Shown here: positions 1 to 6,381 of the stretch, in pieces | How the letters are laid out: every line of letters begins with the position of its first letter | Numbering within the stretch: the first letter of the stretch is position 1 | Source of the DNA: Bacteroides sp. CAG:927 | Lineage (GTDB): Bacteria; Bacteroidota; Bacteroidia; Bacteroidales; Muribaculaceae | NCBI GenBank assembly: GCA_000431155.1 | Contig: HF985658.1 | Span: forward strand, 54,353-63,042 | DNA length: 8,690 nucleotides | Direction: 5' to 3' | Notes under the pieces: generated by a model | The model's database searches: none | Told to the model about the DNA's origin: nothing | The model's input: the letters and a program-made list of their open reading frames with translations, nothing else | Translations under genes and position numbers: made by a program

Positions 1-249
1 CCGTGGAAAGAGTTTGACCGGATAGTGGGGCTGAACTATCTGTGCGGAATGCATATCAATGACTCCAAGAAGGGAGTCGGCAGCAAGGTTGACCGTCACG
101 AATCGCTGGGCAAAGGGATGCTTGGCAAAGAGTTTTTTGAGCGGATGATGAATGACAGCCGCCTTGATGACATACCGCTGATACTTGAAACGCCCGACGA
201 CACCATCTGGGCTGAAGAGATAGCATGGCTGTACTCATTAGTGAAATAA
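1..249 (+). CDS. nfo: Endonuclease IV, C-terminal part (5' truncated by window edge)
   Basis: This is the last 82 codons of a deoxyribonuclease IV, a zinc enzyme that cuts the backbone 5' of abasic sites in base-excision repair. The frame is open from base 1, so the real start lies outside the window. The C-terminal metal-site residues of the family are visible: the His of GMHINDSK (codon at 52-54), the Asp and His of VDRHE (91-99) and the Glu of LILETP (187-189). These correspond to H216, D229, H231 and E261 of the E. coli enzyme. The RHESLGKG and DDIPLILETP stretches are typical of the family. The gene ends in TAA, and the transporter gene follows 45 bases later on the same strand with no recognisable promoter or terminator between, so the two may be cotranscribed. 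Nothing looks broken in the visible part. Confidence 0.95.
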   Translation, partial: PWKEFDRIVGLNYLCGMHINDSKKGVGSKVDRHESLGKGMLGKEFFERMMNDSRLDDIPLILETPDDTIWAEEIAWLYSLVK

Positions 250-294
250 GAAGAATTATCATACTTACATATCAAAGAACACATATTCAAGTTT

Positions 295-1647
295 ATGAAC
301 ACATTCACCAAACCCAATCTTGGATTCTGGAAGCTATGGAATCTCAGCTTCGGATTTTTCGGAGTGCAGATAGCCTATGCCTTGCAGAGTGCCAACATCT
401 CGCGAATATTCGCCACCCTTGGTGCTGACCCTCACAATCTCAGTTATTTCTGGATACTCCCCCCGCTGATGGGGATAATAGTGCAACCGCTTGTCGGCGC
501 AGCATCGGACCGCACATGGAACCGTCTGGGACGACGTCTGCCCTATCTGCTGCTTGGCGCGGCGGTGGCAATCATAGTGATGTGTCTGCTGCCTAATGCG
601 GGTTCATTCGGATTGACTATAGCCGGAGCGATGACCTTTGGATTCATAGCGCTGATGTTTCTTGACACATCAATCAACATGGCTATGCAGCCGTTTAAAA
701 TGCTGGTCGGCGACATGGTCAACGAGAAACAAAAGGGTTTGGCCTATTCAATACAGAGCTTCCTGTGCAATGCAGGCTCATTAGTGGGGTATCTCGCGCC
801 TATCACTCTTACAGCCATAGGGATAAGCAATCTTGCACCTGCGGGTCAGGTGCCCGATACAGTGACCTACTCATTTTATATAGGTGCAGCGGTGCTGGTG
901 CTGTGCGTGATATACAGCTTTGCCACTATCCGTGAAATGCCGCCGGCAGAGTATGCCCGGTTTCACGGCATCACGCAGGAACAGGAGAAAGAGAGCAGCT
1001 CACTTGCCCATCTGCTCAAGCATGCGCCCAAGACATTCTGGACGGTGGGACTGGTGCAGTTTTTCTGCTGGACAGCTTTCATGTACATGTGGACCTATAC
1101 CAACGGAGCGATAGCGCACAATGTATGGGGAACTTCCGACACTGCATCGGCCGCATATCAGGAGGCCGGCAACTGGGTGGGAGTGCTGTTTGCAGTGCAG
1201 GCAGTAGGCTCCGTGCTGTGGGCAGTGGTGATACCGATGTTCCGCAGCCACAAAGTGGCCTATTCGCTCAGCCTTGTGCTCGGCGGCATAGGATTTATCT
1301 CGGTATATTTCATCACCAATCAATACGGGCTGTTCGTGTCATATTTCCTGATAGGGTGTGCATGGGCGGCAATGCTCGCGATGCCGTTTACCATTCTTAC
1401 CAACTCGCTTTCGGGCAAGAATATGGGTACGTATCTCGGCTTGTTTAACGGAACCATCTGCGTACCTCAGATAATTGCCGCTGCTCTTGGCGGCACAGTG
1501 CTATGGTGCGTAGGCGGTAGCCAAGTGATGATGCTGGTGCTGGCGGGAGTGCTCCTGATACTCGGCGCAGCAGCGGTGTTCAATATCAAGGAGACCATAG
1601 CGGAATCAACCGCACCGGTGGTTTCAGATATAGAACCGGAAATCTGA
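295..1647 (+). CDS. MFS sugar transporter, GPH/SLC45-like
   Basis: A 450-residue inner-membrane carrier with about 12 hydrophobic segments, the normal size for a major facilitator. Residues 71-84 (SDRTWNRLGRRLPY) form the cytoplasmic loop between TM2 and TM3. The LGRR-x-PY form of this loop is characteristic of the glycoside-pentoside-hexuronide and SLC45 sucrose/maltose-type symporters. A conserved-looking stretch around residues 130-160 (QPFKMLVGDMV, then GLAYSIQS) also resembles that group. The likely role is cation-coupled uptake of a di- or oligosaccharide, but the substrate cannot be read from the sequence and no glycoside hydrolase gene lies beside it. The ATG at 295 begins a short N-terminus (MNTFTKPNLGFWKLWNLSFG) that runs directly into TM1, so this start is preferred. 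The gene follows nfo with a 45-base gap. No clear intrinsic terminator is seen after its TGA. Confidence 0.88.
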   Translation: MNTFTKPNLGFWKLWNLSFGFFGVQIAYALQSANISRIFATLGADPHNLSYFWILPPLMGIIVQPLVGAASDRTWNRLGRRLPYLLLGAAVAIIVMCLLPNAGSFGLTIAGAMTFGFIALMFLDTSINMAMQPFKMLVGDMVNEKQKGLAYSIQSFLCNAGSLVGYLAPITLTAIGISNLAPAGQVPDTVTYSFYIGAAVLVLCVIYSFATIREMPPAEYARFHGITQEQEKESSSLAHLLKHAPKTFWTVGLVQFFCWTAFMYMWTYTNGAIAHNVWGTSDTASAAYQEAGNWVGVLFAVQAVGSVLWAVVIPMFRSHKVAYSLSLVLGGIGFISVYFITNQYGLFVSYFLIGCAWAAMLAMPFTILTNSLSGKNMGTYLGLFNGTICVPQIIAAALGGTVLWCVGGSQVMMLVLAGVLLILGAAAVFNIKETIAESTAPVVSDIEPEI

Positions 1648-1691
1648 CCGAGCCTATCGTCAAAAAAAACAGTTTGCTTTGTTGAAAGAAG

Positions 1692-1723
1692 TTTGGAAGT
1701 TTCACACTTTATTGCTATCTTTG
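1692..1723 (+). promoter_or_regulatory. Bacteroidetes-type promoter of the trp leader/trpB unit
   Basis: A -33 element TTTG (1692-1695) and a -7 element TATCTTTG (1716-1723, consensus TAnnTTTG) are separated by 20 bases. This matches the Bacteroides sigma-ABfr promoter layout. Transcription would start near 1728-1731, about 20 bases before the leader-peptide ATG. The promoter lies only about 45 bases after the transporter stop codon, so trpB has its own transcript. The match is by eye; no start site is measured. Confidence 0.75.
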
Positions 1724-1748
1724 CAACTAAACAACCAACAAGAATATA

Positions 1749-1838
1749 ATGAAAGTTTATCTGAACAACAACGCATGGTGGTGGCAGAACTCGAGATTAA
1801 AAAGTCGCGAGATAAGATGCCGTGTACCTAAACAATAA
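1749..1838 (+). CDS. trpL: trp operon leader peptide with three tandem Trp codons
   Basis: A 29-codon open frame begins at ATG 1749 and ends at TAA 1836-1838. It reads MKVYLNNNA, then WWW (TGG TGG TGG at 1776-1784), then a basic tail QNSRLKSREIRCRVPKQ. It lies about 20 bases after a promoter and ends 104 bases before trpB. Three adjacent Trp codons in a short leader upstream of a tryptophan synthase gene are the hallmark of ribosome-mediated attenuation: scarce charged tRNA-Trp stalls the ribosome at the Trp run, and plentiful tRNA lets it reach the stop codon. Three consecutive TGG codons are rare by chance in so short a frame. The peptide probably has no function of its own. It was found by reading the intergenic region, because it is shorter than a typical ORF cutoff. 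Confidence 0.85.
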   Translation: MKVYLNNNAWWWQNSRLKSREIRCRVPKQ

Positions 1839-1887
1839 TTGTTCAGAACTTAATAAACAAATTAGATACAGCAGGGCCAGTCGCGAC
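1804..1887 (+). promoter_or_regulatory. Candidate antiterminator pairing in the trp leader
   Basis: GTCGCGA at 1804-1810, inside the leader-peptide frame, is complementary over 7 bp to TCGCGAC at 1881-1887, which forms part of the loop of the terminator-like hairpin. A ribosome stalled on the Trp codons (1776-1784) would leave 1804-1810 exposed. A ribosome at the stop codon (1836) would cover it. That is the geometry needed for an antiterminator. The pairing targets the hairpin loop rather than its 5' arm, so the switch could be a pseudoknot or a kinetic block, not a textbook 2:3 helix. A 4-bp alternative, CTCG 1790-1793 with CGAG 1808-1811, would compete for the same bases and could act as the early pause hairpin. 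The complementarity is seen; the mechanism is inferred. Confidence 0.45.
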
Positions 1888-1909
1888 AGCAACGGGCTCT
1901 GCTGCTTTT
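1869..1909 (+). terminator. trp attenuator hairpin (intrinsic terminator-like)
   Basis: The 5' arm CAGCAGGGCC (1869-1878) pairs with GGCTCTGCTG (1895-1904) over 10 bp with a single G-U. The 16-base loop contains the palindrome GTCGCGAC (1880-1887). The arm is followed by C and four T (1906-1909). The stem is GC-rich but the T tract is short, so termination may be partial. It lies 30 bases after the leader-peptide stop and 33 bases before trpB, where an attenuator should sit. The remaining leader bases, roughly 1839-1868, are AT-rich. A short inverted repeat AACAAT-A-ATTGTT (1831-1843) spans the leader stop codon. Confidence 0.7.
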
Positions 1910-1942
1910 GTAACCCACGAAAAAACAATTAAAAAAAGGAAT

Positions 1943-3145
1943 ATGAAAAAGGCATTTCAATTAGATGAAAATGGATTTTATGGAGAATTCGGAGGAGCGT
2001 ATGTTCCGGAAGAGTTACGTGTCGCGGTGGAAACGCTGCAACATGAATATCTTAAAGTGATTGAAAGTGAGGAGTTCAATAAAGAGTATATTCAGTTGTT
2101 GCGCGATTATGTGGGGCGGCCTTCGCCACTTTATTATGCACGAAGAATGAGCGAGAAATACGGTTGCCAACTCTATCTTAAGCGTGAGGACCTGAACCAC
2201 ACCGGCGCGCACAAAATAAACAATGCCATAGGACAGATATTGTTGGCAAAGAAGATGGGCAAGACACGCATAATCGCAGAGACGGGAGCCGGACAACATG
2301 GAGTGGCGACCGCTACGGTATGTGCATTGATGAACATGCCCTGCGTGGTGTATCAGGGTGCTGTTGATGTGGAGCGGCAACGCCTTAACGTGGAACGTAT
2401 GCGAATGCTCGGGGCAGAAGTACGTTCCGTAACCTCCGGCAACAGGACTTTGAAGGATGCCGCCAGCGAGGCCATACATGACTGGTGTACACACCCCGAC
2501 GACACTTTTTATATTATAGGGAGCACTGTGGGTCCGCATCCTTATCCCGACATGGTGGCACGACTGCAAAGTGTAATATCGGAAGAGATACAGACTCAAT
2601 TGAGCGAGAAAATCGGGCGCGATTATCCTGATTATCTTGTGGCCTGTATAGGTGGAGGAAGCAATGCCGCCGGCACTATTTATCACTATATTGACGATAA
2701 TCGGGTAAAAATAATGCTTGCTGAAGCCGGTGGACAAGGAGCTGACACGGGACACACCGCAGCTACGATAAATGCAGGACAAGTGGGAATACTTCATGGC
2801 AGCAGGACTCTTGTATTGCAGACACCGGACGGACAGGTAATGGAGGCTGAGTCAATCTCGGCCGGTCTTGACTATCCCGGCATAGGACCCCTCCACGCAA
2901 ATCTGGCGCGACAGCATCGCGTCACAGTATTCTCCATTAACGACAATGAAGCTGTGAAAGCAGCTTATGAACTGACACGCCTTGAAGGAATAATCCCGGC
3001 ATTAGAGAGTGCCCATGCTATTGCCGCTTTGCAAAAGATGCAATTAAAGAGTGACGATGTAGTGGTACTGACAGTGAGCGGACGAGGCGATAAGGATATG
3101 GAGACTTATTTATCGCACAAAGATATGGCTGAAGAATATGGGTAA
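1943..3145 (+). CDS. trpB: Tryptophan synthase beta chain
   Basis: A full-length 400-residue TrpB of the classical TrpB1 type. It is the PLP enzyme that condenses indole with L-serine to give L-tryptophan, normally in an alpha2-beta2 complex with TrpA in the cytosol. Visible motifs are HTGAHKINN with the PLP-binding Lys91, IAETGAGQHG with the catalytic Glu113 (E109 in Salmonella), the phosphate-binding GGGSNA at 237-242, and SGRGDKD near 379-385 with the Ser that contacts the PLP ring nitrogen. The N-terminus (FYGEFGGAYVPEEL) is typical and fixes the ATG at 1943. AAGGA sits only 2 bases upstream of it in an A-rich leader. No catalytic residue is missing. The gene is preceded by an attenuator-like leader and is not followed by trpE, trpG, trpD, trpC, trpF or trpA in the next 5.5 kb. 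It therefore appears to be an orphan, or the first gene of a dispersed pathway. Confidence 0.97.
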   Translation: MKKAFQLDENGFYGEFGGAYVPEELRVAVETLQHEYLKVIESEEFNKEYIQLLRDYVGRPSPLYYARRMSEKYGCQLYLKREDLNHTGAHKINNAIGQILLAKKMGKTRIIAETGAGQHGVATATVCALMNMPCVVYQGAVDVERQRLNVERMRMLGAEVRSVTSGNRTLKDAASEAIHDWCTHPDDTFYIIGSTVGPHPYPDMVARLQSVISEEIQTQLSEKIGRDYPDYLVACIGGGSNAAGTIYHYIDDNRVKIMLAEAGGQGADTGHTAATINAGQVGILHGSRTLVLQTPDGQVMEAESISAGLDYPGIGPLHANLARQHRVTVFSINDNEAVKAAYELTRLEGIIPALESAHAIAALQKMQLKSDDVVVLTVSGRGDKDMETYLSHKDMAEEYG

Positions 3146-3309
3146 GTATCCTGACTAGTTTTAACTGAACAATCTGCATGCCTCAGACAATTGTGGCAGC
3201 CAAGTGCTCAATATCAAGAGGTGCGATGCTATTCCGAAAACAGATTTCTCTAACTATAACCAAACCCTATACACTACTTCGCCTATATCCATATGTCGAG
3301 CAGAATGTT

Positions 3310-3317
3310 TATCTTTG
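3310..3317 (+). promoter_or_regulatory. Candidate -7 promoter element of the Fur-family gene
   Basis: TATCTTTG matches TAnnTTTG exactly and ends 7 bases before the ATG at 3325. No TTTG is seen at the expected -33 position. If it is used, the transcript would start within a few bases of the start codon, giving a leaderless or nearly leaderless mRNA. The 179-base stretch between trpB and this gene (3146-3324) holds no other gene that I can support and no clear terminator. Confidence 0.5.
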
Positions 3318-3324
3318 CAGAAGC

Positions 3325-3750
3325 ATGGACAAGATTAATGATATACCTGATTATTTGAACAGAAAGGGTGTCAAACCGACCCCAAACAGAATACTTGTTG
3401 CGAAAGAGCTGATAAATGCCTCTTCGCCTATAAGCCTTGCGGATTTGGAAGAGACCATTTCCACAATGGATAAGGCAAGCATATTTCGTGTGCTTGAGCT
3501 TTTTACAGAAAAAGAGATGGTGCATGTTATCAAAGACGGAAGCCGCTCACTGAAATATGAGATTTGCCCAAGCCACCATCACAGCATCTCCGATCAGCAC
3601 ATGCATTTTTATTGCGAAAAATGTGATAAGGTTTACTGTCTGGAACAGATAGCGATACCTCATATAGGTATTCCGGATTCATACCTGGTAAAATCTATGG
3701 ATTTTATACTTAAAGGAATATGTCCTGAATGTCGGAAGAAATCTGATTGA
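3325..3750 (+). CDS. Fur-family metalloregulator, probably Zur-like repressor
   Basis: A 141-residue Fur-superfamily DNA-binding protein, the usual size for the family. Residues 1-80 form the winged helix: KGVKPTPNRILVAKEL at 14-29 is the Fur-type entry helix, and SIFRVLELF at 52-60 is the recognition-helix region. Residues 81-141 form the metal-binding dimerisation domain: HHH at 84-86, H92 and H94 (QHMHFYC), CEKC at 97-100, an extra Cys105, and a C-terminal CPEC at 133-136. The two CxxC pairs form the structural zinc site of the family. The CEKCDKVYCLEQ pattern resembles Bacteroidetes regulators annotated as Zur-like, but Fur or PerR cannot be excluded. The frame is open upstream to an ATG at 3178. 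That 49-residue extension resembles nothing in the family and would contain the candidate promoter, so ATG 3325 is preferred. The adjacent outer-membrane receptor gene is the obvious target. Confidence 0.85.
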   Translation: MDKINDIPDYLNRKGVKPTPNRILVAKELINASSPISLADLEETISTMDKASIFRVLELFTEKEMVHVIKDGSRSLKYEICPSHHHSISDQHMHFYCEKCDKVYCLEQIAIPHIGIPDSYLVKSMDFILKGICPECRKKSD

Positions 3751-3781
3751 TTATATCTTTCTGTCCATATCTGCGCTTGCT

Positions 3782-3801
3782 GTTTGCAAACGGGTTGCAA
3801 C
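3782..3801 (+). promoter_or_regulatory. Tandem palindromes, candidate operator of the receptor gene
   Basis: GTTTGCAAAC (3782-3791), a perfect 10-base palindrome, is followed after GG by GTTGCAAC (3794-3801), a perfect 8-base palindrome. Their TTGCAA cores (3784-3789 and 3795-3800) repeat at 11 bases, one helical turn, so two dimers could bind the same face. The pair ends 10 bases before the TATCTTTG element, where a repressor would block RNA polymerase. Regulation by the neighbouring Fur-family protein is an inference from position. The sequence is not the classical Fur box. Confidence 0.5.
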
Positions 3802-3811
3802 TATATATCGG

Positions 3812-3819
3812 TATCTTTG
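3812..3819 (+). promoter_or_regulatory. Candidate -7 promoter element of the receptor gene
   Basis: TATCTTTG matches the Bacteroidetes -7 consensus exactly and lies 29 bases before the ATG at 3849, leaving an A-rich leader of about 25 bases. The nearest TTTG (3783-3786) is 25 bases upstream, longer than the usual 19-21 spacing. The -33 box is therefore weak or absent, as expected for a regulated promoter. Confidence 0.65.
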
Positions 3820-3848
3820 CATCCAGAAAACAAAAAACAGCAACATAA

Positions 3849-6317
3849 ATGAATTTTAAACTGCCATTTATTTCAGCGAGCTTGCTACTGATTGCAACAT
3901 ACGCATATGCCGACGGTAGTATATCGGGCACGGTTCTCAACAAGAGTACCTCCGAGCCTCTTGATTTCGCCACAGTAGTCCTTTTGGAACCCGAAACAAA
4001 AACACCTCTTTCAATAGGTGCAATGACTGATGAGAATGGAAAATTCGTAATTTCAAACGCACCGTCAGGGAAATATGTTATCCGATTCAACATGATTGGA
4101 AGCATACCTCAGGAGAGGGATATACTGGTGACCAATAATGAGCTCAATCTTGGGAATATAGAACTTGCCGAAGATACGAAACTTCTCAGTGAGGTCGTGG
4201 TATCGGGGAGGAAAAGCCAGATGTCGGTCAACAGTGAGCACAAGGTATTCAATGTCAGCTCAAACATAATGTCAGCCGGAGTGTCGGCCGGCGAACTTCT
4301 TGCTGCCATTCCATCTGTAAATGTAAATAATGACGGTGAAATATCTTTGCGTGGGAATGCTGATGTTCTTGTATGGATCAATGGCAAAGAAATGGGTATG
4401 ACGGCCGAAAATCGCGCCCAAATACTCCGTCAAATACCGGCCGAAAGTATTGAAAGTATTGAAGTGATGACCAATCCTTCATCAAAACACAGTACAGAGG
4501 GAACGGCAGGCATAATAAACATACGCCTTAAAGAAGACACCCGTCGGGGATATTTCGGAAATGCAGAAGCGAATGTGGATACCCGAGGTACGGCAAACGT
4601 AAATTTCAACATCAATTATAATATGGGGAAATTTGAATCTTTTGCCGGTATAAGTCTCAAAACGCAACATGAACCGGGAGGTTCGGAGTCGCGCCGCAAT
4701 TATGAAGAGAATCATTACCTCAACTCAGATGGTGACAACAAAAAACATGAAAATAGTATGTTTCTACGCTTGGGTACAAATTTCAAACCTGATGACAATA
4801 ATACTGTTTACGTAAGCGCAATCGGATCTCTCGGGCATCAATGGGGGCGGACAGTCACTTCTCACCTTTGTGACTTGCCCGGACAATGGAGCAGCAATAT
4901 CAATAACATGAGAGAAAATGGGGACACGCGTGGAGCAAATATTATGCTTGGTTACAAACATAACTTCAGTTCCAACCATTTTATAGATGCCAATGTGAGC
5001 TACAATATATGGAGGGGGCAAAATGACAACCATATTCATGAAAATACCATATGGCCCGACGGTACAGAGGAACCGGTGTGGCAAAACCAGCATCAGAATA
5101 TGAAAATAAGCAGTTGGGAAGCCGCACTTGATTATTCGAATCAGGTGCTGCGGTGGCTGCGTATCGAAGCCGGGTACAAAGGAAATTATAATCACGAAAA
5201 CAGCCCTGCATCGTATGAAGAAGGTACAAATGAAAATAACCTTGTGCCAATAGATGACCTATATAACCGCTTCAAATATGACACTGATATTTCGGCTTTA
5301 TATATAAATTTCTCAGGCAGCTATGAGCGATTGACATTTTCAGCCGGATTGCGCGGAGAGGCCTGGCAGATACGAACACGCTCTCTCGGTTTTGGCCAGA
5401 CAGATGCGGATGTAAACCAATTTAAGAAAAATGATTTTGCATTATTTCCATCAGCATCAATAGGCTGGTCGTTTCTTGACAATAATGAGTTGAAATTAAA
5501 TTACTCCCGCCGCATACGCCGTCCATACGGGCCTCAGCTCAACACTTTTGAAAATATTTCCGACCCCTCGGAAGTACATCTCGGCAACCCACTGATTATG
5601 CCGGAATACAGTAATGCGGTTGAACTGTCGTATATCAGGAACTGGAACAACCACATGCTGTCGGTATCCGGTTATTTTCGTGCCAGCAATGATATGATAA
5701 GCCATGTCAGCTTCCTTGCGCCGATGGCATCTAACCCGGATATAAACACAATGTATTACGGTCATGCCAATGTAGGCAACATGATGAATACCGGTATTGA
5801 AATCATATCCCGCAACACACTCTTAAAATATTTGACACTGACAACGACAGTCAATCTGTACAACAGTCATCTTAAAGCATGGAGTACCGACTATCCGCTG
5901 CACGACAGTTTCTATACAATATACGGCAAGAAACAGAATCGTTTCGTGTGGGATGTCCGTTGCATGGCTTCGTTGCAGCTGCCATGGGATATGGCTTTTC
6001 AGGTTACAGGAAGATACAATTCCCGCAGTGCCACCGCACAAGGCACATTGGAGCCGGATTGGGATATTGATGCCGGATTAAGCAAGAAGATAGGAGCATG
6101 GAGAATTTCACTAATATGTAAAGACATTTTCAGTTCCAAGAAATCCCACGACATACTGTATGGTAATGGCTACACTCAGTCAATAAGCAAGTGGTCAGGA
6201 GGCAGGACGCTCCGTCTGGGCATTACCTACACCTTCGGAAAAACCCATGGCAAAGAGAATGACAGACACAATCATATTGATACCGGTGGGTACGGAGAGG
6301 AACATGACCACCATTAA
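3849..6317 (+). CDS. TonB-dependent outer-membrane receptor with His-rich tail
   Basis: An 822-residue outer-membrane protein. Residues 1-21 form a signal peptide (basic start, hydrophobic SASLLLIATYAYA, cleavage after Ala21). Residues 23-105 form a carboxypeptidase-regulatory-like beta-sandwich (ISGTVLNKSTSEPLDFATV, then TDENGKFVISN, then PSGKYVIRF). Residues about 125-228 form the plug (LLAAIPSVNVNNDGEISLRG, then VLVWINGKEM, then IESIEVMTNPSSKHSTEGTAGIINI in two parts). The rest is an OMP beta-barrel of the kind found in Bacteroidetes receptors. The last strand ends at TYTFGK near residue 798, and a 24-residue hydrophilic tail follows with six His (800, 807, 809, 819, 821, 822) plus several Asp and Glu. 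The tail should face the periplasm. No SusD gene follows, which argues against a glycan utilisation locus. Position after a Fur-family regulator and the His tail suggest metal or metallophore uptake, zinc most likely; the ligand is not proven. Confidence 0.85.
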   Translation: MNFKLPFISASLLLIATYAYADGSISGTVLNKSTSEPLDFATVVLLEPETKTPLSIGAMTDENGKFVISNAPSGKYVIRFNMIGSIPQERDILVTNNELNLGNIELAEDTKLLSEVVVSGRKSQMSVNSEHKVFNVSSNIMSAGVSAGELLAAIPSVNVNNDGEISLRGNADVLVWINGKEMGMTAENRAQILRQIPAESIESIEVMTNPSSKHSTEGTAGIINIRLKEDTRRGYFGNAEANVDTRGTANVNFNINYNMGKFESFAGISLKTQHEPGGSESRRNYEENHYLNSDGDNKKHENSMFLRLGTNFKPDDNNTVYVSAIGSLGHQWGRTVTSHLCDLPGQWSSNINNMRENGDTRGANIMLGYKHNFSSNHFIDANVSYNIWRGQNDNHIHENTIWPDGTEEPVWQNQHQNMKISSWEAALDYSNQVLRWLRIEAGYKGNYNHENSPASYEEGTNENNLVPIDDLYNRFKYDTDISALYINFSGSYERLTFSAGLRGEAWQIRTRSLGFGQTDADVNQFKKNDFALFPSASIGWSFLDNNELKLNYSRRIRRPYGPQLNTFENISDPSEVHLGNPLIMPEYSNAVELSYIRNWNNHMLSVSGYFRASNDMISHVSFLAPMASNPDINTMYYGHANVGNMMNTGIEIISRNTLLKYLTLTTTVNLYNSHLKAWSTDYPLHDSFYTIYGKKQNRFVWDVRCMASLQLPWDMAFQVTGRYNSRSATAQGTLEPDWDIDAGLSKKIGAWRISLICKDIFSSKKSHDILYGNGYTQSISKWSGGRTLRLGITYTFGKTHGKENDRHNHIDTGGYGEEHDHH

Positions 6318-6321
6318 ACAG

Positions 6322-6358
6322 CACACCCCAAGAGCCCTACATCAACTCTTGGAGTGTG
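6322..6358. terminator. Bidirectional terminator-like inverted repeat between convergent genes
   Basis: CACAC-C-CCAAGAG (6322-6334) pairs with CTCTTGG-A-GTGTG (6346-6358): 12 base pairs with one C/A mismatch around an 11-base loop. It begins 5 bases after the receptor stop codon and lies 24 bases beyond the hppA stop on the other strand. No good T run follows on the plus strand. On the minus strand it is followed by CTGTTTAATGG, also poor. It probably serves both converging transcripts as a terminator or 3'-end stabiliser. Confidence 0.55.
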
Positions 6359-6381
6359 TACAGTTATAGTATGTTCTGTAA

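Noticed and set aside
1000..1448. Overlapping frames of about 107-119 codons on both strands inside the MFS transporter
   Set aside because: They are embedded in a transporter with clear membrane-protein character and show no domain or promoter of their own.
2015..2797. A 260-codon open frame on the minus strand across trpB
   Set aside because: It lies wholly antisense to a strongly conserved enzyme gene. Its translation is rich in His, Cys, Ser and Arg with no recognisable domain, as expected of a shadow frame.
3178..3324. N-terminal extension of the Fur-family protein from an upstream ATG
   Set aside because: The 49 residues match nothing in the family, the normal Fur start aligns with ATG 3325, and the extension would place the TATCTTTG promoter element inside the gene.
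4764..5195. A 143-codon minus-strand frame inside the TonB receptor gene
   Set aside because: It is antisense to the barrel region, with no domain and no ribosome-binding or promoter signal; a shadow frame.
3849..6317. Reading the receptor as a SusC of a polysaccharide utilisation locus
   Set aside because: There is no SusD-like gene, glycoside hydrolase or sugar-sensing regulator next to it, and at 822 residues it is shorter than a typical SusC of about 1,000 residues.
6359..6378. A TACAG/CTGTA 5-bp inverted repeat after the convergent terminator
   Set aside because: It is too short, with a long AT-rich loop; not distinguishable from chance.
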